Below, piece after piece: positions 5,805 to 11,341 of a stretch of 11,341 bases of DNA. Source of the stretch: an uncultured Bilophila sp. (GTDB lineage Bacteria > Desulfobacterota > Desulfovibrionia > Desulfovibrionales > Desulfovibrionaceae). The notes under the pieces are model-generated. The model did not search any database and had not been told where the DNA came from. It worked only from the letters and a program-made list of their open reading frames with translations. The position numbers and the translations under genes are program-made. The stretch is from NCBI GenBank assembly GCA_959604115.1, contig CAUHBW010000085.1, positions 1 to 11,341 on the forward strand, written 5' to 3'. Each line of letters begins with the position of its first letter. The stretch's first letter is position 1.

Positions 5805-8042
5805 TCAGCGCACGGTGATGGCTTTCAGGTTGACGCCCAGCATCCGCATATCCTTGCCGAGCCCGAGATCGCTGGGACGCACGGCGTTTTTCAGCTTCAA
5901 CACGACGTATAGCCCGTGCCGTTGGGAGATTGCGTCCCAAATGGTATCGGTCACCTCGACATCGACGACGGTTTCCTTCGTCAAGGCGACGGTCGCGCTT
6001 TGGGTTCCATTGACCCATATTTCCACCTCCTGAACGGGACATCCTTCAGAAAGAAATGGATAAAGAGCCAACGAAATCTCCTTGGGCGGACGCTCTTTCG
6101 TACAAAAAATCAGTGAGGCTTGAGCTCCGTCACTCCATACGCCCCCTTCTTCCGCGCCTGACCAACCCCTCTCCAGATACGGCAAGCCTTCTCCCTTTTG
6201 GGCGGTCGAAAGCGTCTTGTCGAACGGCATTTCGGGGATGCCCATCCAGAGAGATGTCTGTTCCCATGTATTCCGATGCGCCTTTCCGGCCCAGTTCGGC
6301 AAAAGAAGATACAGCCCATCCAGCTCCGTCACGGTGTGCCGCTGAAGTTCGGGAGACAGGGAAAGAGCAGCAAAGTCATGTTTCGTAATAATATAAACGG
6401 TGTTGGGATCAAATGTTCCATGAGCCAGCGTAACATCGTCTTTTACAGCTTGTTCCGCAAGCACATCATCATTCCGTCTCGCCAGACAGACGACATTCGT
6501 TTTCATTTTCCAGTTCGCGGCAATGAAAGAAACTTTTTTCCAATCACTGTATGAAGGTCCTGGATTGTGCAAAAGGCGAATGGTATCATACGAACTGCGT
6601 AGTTCCGACCATTTATCCGTTGTTACGGGTACACCCCGATACGGAATGGCGTTTTCCCGCATCATATTTTCCCGAATCGATTGGGTCAATCCGTAAAGAT
6701 CAAAGACTTGAACGGTGCAGATCAGAATCAGAAAAGCGAAAAGGGCCCCACGAATACGCTGTGTTTTCCAGATACAGGAATCAATATCGAGAATAAACAG
6801 AATAACGATGGCATACCAGATTGGCCAAATGAATCTTCCCGATGAACGAAAGGTTTCTAAAGCAGGTATGGATTTGATGGAAAACAATTCATATTCATAC
6901 GGGCCAACTCCTATAGTGGATGAGATCGCAAAAAGGAACAAAGACAAAAGCGCAACGATGAGCGGGCGCAAGGGAGGGCATGCCGGAGAAGTCCGACGTT
7001 CGACCCTCAACAGACGCAGGGCACCGACAAGGAGGCCCAACAAGAGAACGCCGACTCCAAGATATGCATAACCTTCATAATCTCCTCCTCCAACATCAAG
7101 GGGCGGCAGGAGAGCATCTTCACGCATCGGATTGAAAAAGCCGTTCAGGTTGAAACGGTAAAAACCAAAACCCGTCGCTCCGCTGGGTACTGATGCGGCT
7201 CCAAACAGCCCGAGCTGCCACATCACTCCCAAGCAGGCGGCACCGGTTGTCAGTGCCGGCAGGAACAACTCCCGGATGCGCTGCCTGTGGGTCGAAATCG
7301 TGCACTTCCAGGCATCGGCAAGCCAGAAGACACTGAGCATCGCCGTAAAGTAGGGATGAATGGCGATGCTGCAAACGAGGCACGCAAGCCATTCCTTCCA
7401 ACGCATCCGGACACTGGGGAGCAGATATAAGCCAAAAGCCCAGATAAGCAGGAATTGTCCCGCCAGAGATTGGTGCTGGCTCATGCGGTATATTATGATG
7501 GGGGAAAAGGTGACGAGAAATGTTCCCACAATGCTTATCCATACGGAAACTGACATTCCCCGGAAAAGACGCCATGCAAACAGGGCTTGGGCGACAAAAC
7601 AAAGCATGTGCCATATTCCGTAATATTGAAAAGGGAACGGAAGCCATGGGCTGAACAGTTTAAATGGAATGGCAAAAAGCGGCAGCGCATCAGCATAACT
7701 GATTGAGGATGCGTTTTCCAATCCCCAGTCCGGGTTCAAACCAACGGGAAATGTCCAGTTTGTATTTCTGTAGAAGGCCCATCCGAAATAATGTTGTGCC
7801 GAATCATTGCCAACGGCTAAGGAGTCATCGCCAAGGAGCCATGCAATATGAATAGGATTAAGTGCTCGTGGGCCGCAAACGACCCAAAAGCAAAGAACAC
7901 CGAGAAAAATGGGCCAAAGAACGTGCCAACGCGAGCGGATAGGATTTTCCATAGTGAGGGGAGTCGGCATCGCCGGTTTGAGAACGAAAAAAGACCAACA
8001 GGCGACAGGAACGCTCCAGACGCCTACGGTGACTTCCAACAT
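5805..8042 (-). CDS. Polytopic membrane protein, GT-C glycosyltransferase-like (DUF6311 type)
   Basis: This is a 745-residue integral membrane protein. Around ten or more hydrophobic segments lie between residues 41 and 450, followed by a soluble domain of about 295 residues. After the first membrane span, D80 lies in GNDSAQHYFGWAFYRN, resembling the acidic first-loop motif of GT-C enzymes that use lipid-linked sugars. FRSSGRFIWPIWYA (398-411) and the C-terminal LERGWSGAEEGGVWSDG (623-639) also fit proteins I associate with DUF6311. By family it may transfer sugars to a surface polysaccharide or protein on the periplasmic face; the substrate is unknown. The start at 8042 has no good ribosome-binding site; M25 or M31 are alternatives but also lack one. 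The 5' end overlaps by 19 bases the stop of a truncated upstream frame, suggesting it was once translated by coupling. No terminator is evident downstream. Confidence 0.75.
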   Translation of the reverse strand: MLEVTVGVWSVPVACWSFFVLKPAMPTPLTMENPIRSRWHVLWPIFLGVLCFWVVCGPRALNPIHIAWLLGDDSLAVGNDSAQHYFGWAFYRNTNWTFPVGLNPDWGLENASSISYADALPLFAIPFKLFSPWLPFPFQYYGIWHMLCFVAQALFAWRLFRGMSVSVWISIVGTFLVTFSPIIIYRMSQHQSLAGQFLLIWAFGLYLLPSVRMRWKEWLACLVCSIAIHPYFTAMLSVFWLADAWKCTISTHRQRIRELFLPALTTGAACLGVMWQLGLFGAASVPSGATGFGFYRFNLNGFFNPMREDALLPPLDVGGGDYEGYAYLGVGVLLLGLLVGALRLLRVERRTSPACPPLRPLIVALLSLFLFAISSTIGVGPYEYELFSIKSIPALETFRSSGRFIWPIWYAIVILFILDIDSCIWKTQRIRGALFAFLILICTVQVFDLYGLTQSIRENMMRENAIPYRGVPVTTDKWSELRSSYDTIRLLHNPGPSYSDWKKVSFIAANWKMKTNVVCLARRNDDVLAEQAVKDDVTLAHGTFDPNTVYIITKHDFAALSLSPELQRHTVTELDGLYLLLPNWAGKAHRNTWEQTSLWMGIPEMPFDKTLSTAQKGEGLPYLERGWSGAEEGGVWSDGAQASLIFCTKERPPKEISLALYPFLSEGCPVQEVEIWVNGTQSATVALTKETVVDVEVTDTIWDAISQRHGLYVVLKLKNAVRPSDLGLGKDMRMLGVNLKAITVR

Positions 8043-8218
8043 TTTTCAGCAATGAGCCTTTTTATACGCTCACAACGGTATCTTTGCAAATTTTCTAAAA
8101 AATCCTGAATTTCGCATCTTCTGGCATGATACGTTGCGACATCCCAATGCCCGGAAAACGGCTTGGGTGAAAGCGAAGATAGCTTTTTGTGGCGTGGCAA
8201 GCGGACAGACGACTTCCT
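8024..8218 (-). pseudogene. Putative 3' remnant of a lost gene upstream of the membrane protein
   Basis: A 64-codon frame without any start codon runs from about 8218 to a TAG at 8024-8026 and overlaps the membrane-protein gene by 19 bases. Its translation ends with an amphipathic, protein-like stretch (CEIQDFLENLQRYRCERIKR, then LIAEKCWKSP). An overlap with the next gene's start is normal in bacterial operons, so I read this as the C-terminal stump of an operon partner cut off near the terminator of the large minus-strand gene. I cannot name the family. A 64-codon chance open frame is also possible, so the assignment is tentative. Confidence 0.4.
8061..8089 (-). promoter_or_regulatory. Possible promoter for the membrane-protein gene
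   Basis: On the minus strand, TTGCAA (8089-8084) and TATAAA (8066-8061) are separated by 17 bases. This would give a leader of about 12 bases before the start codon at 8042, with no ribosome-binding site. The elements lie inside the truncated upstream frame, so the match could be fortuitous. Confidence 0.4.
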
Positions 8219-8257
8219 AAAAAAAGCCCCGCCCCTCCGGTAAAGGAGGGACGGGGT
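8219..8257 (-). terminator. Rho-independent terminator of the large S-layer-like gene
   Basis: On the minus strand a 12-bp stem (8256-8245 with 8238-8227, one wobble) has a six-base loop and is followed by C and seven T (8225-8219). It lies 53 bases after the stop codon of the 972-residue gene and should separate it from the membrane-protein gene downstream. Confidence 0.9.
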
Positions 8258-8279
8258 TGTTTTATGCCGTGTTCAGGCT
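8221..8279 (-). repeat. 3'-flank/terminator cassette, copy 2 (inverted)
   Basis: This is the reverse-complement match to 1527-1585: 59 aligned bases with five mismatches and no gaps. Both copies lie just after the stop of an RTX/S-layer-like gene. Confidence 0.9.
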
Positions 8280-8309
8280 ATGGGGTGAGCGTATTAGTTC
8301 GAGGAATCG

Positions 8310-11228
8310 TTAAAAGGCGTCAGTAAGCTCATCAGCGGTGAACGTGCCCGCCAGCTTGACGGCGATTTCACCATCGTCAAAGCTAGCGTCCACCTGAGGA
8401 TTGGCAGAGGCACCAACGACAAGGTAGGTATCACCTGCGTAGGTAAAGGCCTTGTTCTCGAAACCTTCAACGGCCTTCACTGCATCGGTGGAAATGGTTG
8501 TTCCAAGAACGTCACTCAAGAACTGACTTGCCATAACCGCATTAAACACGCTTCCATCACTGCCGGTGAAGGCTTCAAGCGTATTCGAATTGATGTTCGT
8601 CGTATCATCCCCAGCAGTAAAGTCATTGATGGTCACAATGGCCTTACCCTTCAGAGTCTGAGTATAATCAATCATGAACTTGTCTTCGCCAAGGCCACCG
8701 GTCAAATCAAACGTGGCGGTCTTACCGGCCTTGACGTCCGAAACGATCATGAACGTATCGTTGTCGATACCACCAGTGATGGTCGCGGAAGACGTGGCGT
8801 TGATATACGCGTTGTTGGCGGCATAGTGAGAACCGGTGAAGGTGACCGTTTCACCGCTGATGCCAGCACTACCCGAATTGGTAGCAGCAGTAATCGTACC
8901 GATCGTCACATCACCCTTCACGGCGGAGACATCAACATCGGCGGTGCTGGCGCTCAGGATGGAGTCAATGGTCAGATCATCAAGTCCGGAAGCATTGACG
9001 GTGATACCATAATCATTGCCGGTGGTAGCGCCGAGGGTATCCAGCTTCACGGAACCCGCACCGGAAAGGTTCACTTCGGCAACCTTGCCGAACACAACGG
9101 CACTGCCCGTCTCAGCAGCGGAGAAGGCACCGTCGGTGTCAATGGTCAGGCTCTGCACTTCGCCGAGAGTACCGGCCAGCGCGAAGTTGCCGTCAGTGGT
9201 GACCTGAAGGTCGAGCAGCTTGTCGGCGTTAAGGATAACGTGGGAGTTGGCCTTATCGTTGTTCACGGTGAACACGGCGGAGGTCGCTTCCTTCAGCGTA
9301 ATAATAGCGTTAGTGATAGTGTTATTACTTGCATCCATTATTCCCATATCGCCCGCGACGTTGGCGACAAAGGAAGCCGCCTTCGCAGCGCTGATCTCAC
9401 CGGTCAGGATGTTGTACTGATCCACCGTCAGCTCCACGCTGGAGCTGTCGCTGAAGGCCGTATCCGTGTCATTTACAAAGGTAGTACCCTTGGTACCACC
9501 CGTCACCGTCATAACCGTATTGCCGTCATGGTCGGACACCACCGTGCCAGTTCCAGCGCCGGACAGGGTCAGGTTGAGATCGTCCATGTCAGCAATCTTG
9601 ATGTCGGACGTGCCCTTGACCACGATGTTTTCGAGGCCGCTGGCATATTTCGCGGAGAAGTTCGCAGTGGCGCCGCTGAATTCAACGTTTTCCACATTGC
9701 TCATCTCGTACTGGGAGGAGCCAAGCGTACCCGTCAGAACCAGCTTGTCCTTACCTTCGCCGCCGTCGATGGCCGCGTCGGCGGCAAGATTGCCAGCAGA
9801 AGCGCGAATGACGTCGTCCCCCGCGCCGGAGGCAACGGAAGTCACCTTCTCCGTGGAGGCCATATTGATGTCCAGATCGCCGATGAGCTCGGAAGCGTCC
9901 ACCGTTTTCACGGTATCAGCCAGAGCGGTAACCTTGAGGTCGCCTTCACCGGCGATGGTTACGGCCTTGGCGGCGGCAACGCCGGAGAGGTCAACCACGT
10001 TGGTTCCGGTAGCGGTGACGTTCAGGTTTTCGATACCGACGGCGTTCACAGTGACGGCCTTTTGGGCGGTCGTGATTTTGCCGTCGGCGTCCTTCACTTC
10101 CGCCGTGCCCATAGCGTTCAGGCCGAGCGCGAGGGTGTCGTCGGTGCCGTCGGTCGCCTTGCTGGCGTAGGCGATGGTAGCCGAACCGGAAGCCCGGTCG
10201 GACAGGTTGACGGCCGCATCAGCAGTGATGCCCGCCAGATCGACAGCGCCCTTCACGTTGTAGACTTCAACGCCTTCAACGCCCTTGGCGGTAAAGGTGC
10301 GGGCAATCGTCCCTTCGTTGGTCAGATTGACGTTCTCGACGTTCTTCATGAAGCCTTCGCCGGTGAACCCGGTGAAGTTGCCGTTCATGGTGATGTCAAG
10401 CGTGTCATTGCCCGCGCCGCCGTCGATCTGGTCGCCGGCGTTCAGGGTAGCTTCTTTGACGAGAGCGGAGGCCACGCCGGTGATGACGTCATCGTCAGCG
10501 GCACCAGCAATCTTGTCGACGTCGGTGGTCAGAGCCCAATCTTTGGTCACGGGAGCGGGAGTCAGCCCTTCATCCTTGCCGTAGGTGAGGTAGTGCTCCA
10601 GCGGAGAAAGACCGGCTTCGGCGAAAGCGGCTTCGAGCTGAGCCATGGTGTATTCGGGATCGGCCTTCTGCATTTCCGCCAGTTTGGCGGCCATATACTT
10701 GGCTTCGTCAAAGGATTGGGAAGGATTCAGGCCTTCATTCGCGCCATAGGTATTGTAATGCTCGTAGGCGGTCAGACCGGCGTCTTTAAGAGCGGCTTCA
10801 AGCTGATCCATGGTGTACTCGGGATCGGATGCCTGCATCTGCGCCAGCTTGGCGGCCATGTAGAAATCGCGGTCGAAGTACTGGTTGGGGCTGAGGCCTT
10901 CGGCGTCGCCGTAGGCGTCGTAGTGTTCATAGGCGGTCAGACCGGCGTCCTTGAACGCGGCTTCAAGCTGATCCATCGTATATTCGGGATCGGTTTTCTG
11001 CATCTGCGCCAGTTTGGCGGCCATGTAGTAGCTGCGGTCAAAGTTCGGATTGGGGCTGAGACCTTCACTGTCGCCATAGGCTTCATAGTGTTCATAGGCG
11101 GTCAGGCCGGCATCTTTGAAAGCGGCTTCAAGCTGCGCCATGGTGTATTCAGGATCGGATTCCTGCATCTGGGCGAGCTTGGCGTTGAGATAGTAGGTTT
11201 CGTCAAACCATTTGGGCATATCAGCCAT
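8310..11228 (-). CDS. Large S-layer/RTX-like secreted protein with four N-terminal 55-residue repeats
   Basis: The product is 972 residues with no classical signal peptide. Residues 8-227 are four tandem 55-residue repeats (FD..YY.AAKLAQMQ, DPEYTMDQLEAAFKDAGLTA, YEHY..YG..EGL.P). From about 231 begins a long Thr/Ala/Asp/Val-rich beta-strand-repeat body with degenerate calcium-binding motifs such as GGAGNDTLD (270-278), GAGDDVIRA and GGLGEDKFMI. The C-terminal end (FTYAGDTYLVVGASA ... GTFTADELTDAF) resembles the tail of the plus-strand gene at the window start and is probably a type I secretion signal. The protein is likely an abundant surface-layer or adhesin-like protein; this is inferred from composition and architecture. 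ATG 11228 is chosen because GGAGG lies eight bases upstream and MADMPKWFDE opens directly into repeat 1; the frame extends another 34 codons without family character. The ribosome-binding site lies inside an 18-bp palindrome. Confidence 0.88.
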   Translation of the reverse strand: MADMPKWFDETYYLNAKLAQMQESDPEYTMAQLEAAFKDAGLTAYEHYEAYGDSEGLSPNPNFDRSYYMAAKLAQMQKTDPEYTMDQLEAAFKDAGLTAYEHYDAYGDAEGLSPNQYFDRDFYMAAKLAQMQASDPEYTMDQLEAALKDAGLTAYEHYNTYGANEGLNPSQSFDEAKYMAAKLAEMQKADPEYTMAQLEAAFAEAGLSPLEHYLTYGKDEGLTPAPVTKDWALTTDVDKIAGAADDDVITGVASALVKEATLNAGDQIDGGAGNDTLDITMNGNFTGFTGEGFMKNVENVNLTNEGTIARTFTAKGVEGVEVYNVKGAVDLAGITADAAVNLSDRASGSATIAYASKATDGTDDTLALGLNAMGTAEVKDADGKITTAQKAVTVNAVGIENLNVTATGTNVVDLSGVAAAKAVTIAGEGDLKVTALADTVKTVDASELIGDLDINMASTEKVTSVASGAGDDVIRASAGNLAADAAIDGGEGKDKLVLTGTLGSSQYEMSNVENVEFSGATANFSAKYASGLENIVVKGTSDIKIADMDDLNLTLSGAGTGTVVSDHDGNTVMTVTGGTKGTTFVNDTDTAFSDSSSVELTVDQYNILTGEISAAKAASFVANVAGDMGIMDASNNTITNAIITLKEATSAVFTVNNDKANSHVILNADKLLDLQVTTDGNFALAGTLGEVQSLTIDTDGAFSAAETGSAVVFGKVAEVNLSGAGSVKLDTLGATTGNDYGITVNASGLDDLTIDSILSASTADVDVSAVKGDVTIGTITAATNSGSAGISGETVTFTGSHYAANNAYINATSSATITGGIDNDTFMIVSDVKAGKTATFDLTGGLGEDKFMIDYTQTLKGKAIVTINDFTAGDDTTNINSNTLEAFTGSDGSVFNAVMASQFLSDVLGTTISTDAVKAVEGFENKAFTYAGDTYLVVGASANPQVDASFDDGEIAVKLAGTFTADELTDAF
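10548..11207 (-). repeat. Four tandem 165-bp (55-residue) coding repeats
   Basis: Units start at residues 8, 63, 118 and 173 of the S-layer-like protein, exactly 55 residues apart. Units 1-3 are very similar, with the same AAF/ALKDAGLTAYEHY segment. Unit 4 is more diverged (AFAEAGLSPLEHYLTYGKDE). The form recalls 'HY..YG..EG' surface-protein modules, possibly involved in attachment to the cell surface. Confidence 0.9.
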
Positions 11229-11232
11229 GTTC

Positions 11233-11250
11233 TTATCCTCCGGAGGATAA
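11233..11250 (-). promoter_or_regulatory. 18-bp perfect palindrome containing the ribosome-binding site
   Basis: TTATCCTCCGGAGGATAA is a perfect palindrome whose right half supplies the GGAGG eight bases before the start codon at 11228. In mRNA it can form a seven-pair stem with a CCGG loop that partly hides the ribosome-binding site. It could equally be a dimeric operator. Either would allow regulation of this presumably highly expressed gene. Confidence 0.6.
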
Positions 11251-11341
11251 CAGAAAGTTGTAACGTGTTCCCCTGGTTCCGGCACCATGCCGAAAGAGGA
11301 ACGGTTGGACAGATTCCCCGAGTTCCGCAAAGCGGCTTGCG
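11251..11341 (-). other. 5' leader of the S-layer-like gene, promoter not identified
   Basis: I find no convincing -35/-10 pair here. The promoter may lie beyond the window, which would imply a leader of more than 100 bases. Small inverted repeats (CGGCA-CCA-TGCCG near 11280-11292) are present. Confidence 0.3.

Noticed and set aside
7858..8052. Short minus-strand frame starting upstream of the membrane-protein gene
   Set aside because: It overlaps the membrane-protein gene out of frame and has no recognisable features; the longer frame has clear transmembrane segments.
9466..10170. 234-residue plus-strand frame
   Set aside because: Shadow of the minus-strand S-layer-like gene; low-complexity Ser/Val/Pro composition typical of antisense translation.
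11229..11330. Upstream extension of the S-layer-like protein by 34 residues
   Set aside because: The extension covers the ribosome-binding palindrome and has no similarity to the repeat module that begins right after ATG 11228.

Overview
The window looks like accessory DNA from a mid-GC Gram-negative bacterium. I lean towards a Desulfovibrionaceae-type organism because of the large secreted calcium-binding proteins and the overall gene style. That is an inference from protein character; no taxonomic marker gene is present.

Layout. The two ends are occupied by large RTX/S-layer-like secreted proteins that converge on the middle: the 3' part of a repeat-rich gene on + (3-1514) and a complete 972-residue gene on - (8310-11228). 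Each is followed by nearly the same 59-base 3' flank containing a GC-rich terminator (1527-1585 and, inverted, 8221-8279). Between them lie four units: (i) a HepT/MntA-type HEPN toxin plus minimal nucleotidyltransferase pair (1947-2667); (ii) a probable replication/partition operon, ParA (3113-3922) overlapping by ATGA a 487-residue protein of unknown family (3919-5382); (iii) a decayed IS3-family transposase end (5630-5752); (iv) a polytopic membrane protein resembling GT-C glycosyltransferases of the DUF6311 type (5805-8042, -), preceded by what looks like the 3' stump of a lost operon partner (8024-8218, -).

How the parts fit. ParA, the AT-rich leader before it, and the unknown partner look like a plasmid-type maintenance module. 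The HepT/MntA pair next to it is a typical companion of mobile DNA. The two large proteins share a similar C-terminal end and are probably type I secretion substrates, but no transporter lies in the window. The membrane protein probably acts in surface polysaccharide or glycoconjugate assembly.

The most unusual signal is in the ParA partner gene. Two arrays of a 12-base repeat (core ATCAGAGT; 4068-4303 and 4640-4775) flank a predicted winged-helix domain. In both arrays a 4-base offset moves the repeat into another codon phase while the DNA repeat itself continues. This suggests the DNA, rather than the peptide, is the conserved entity, as in an iteron or centromere array hidden inside a gene. 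Single copies of the repeat core also occur upstream of parA.
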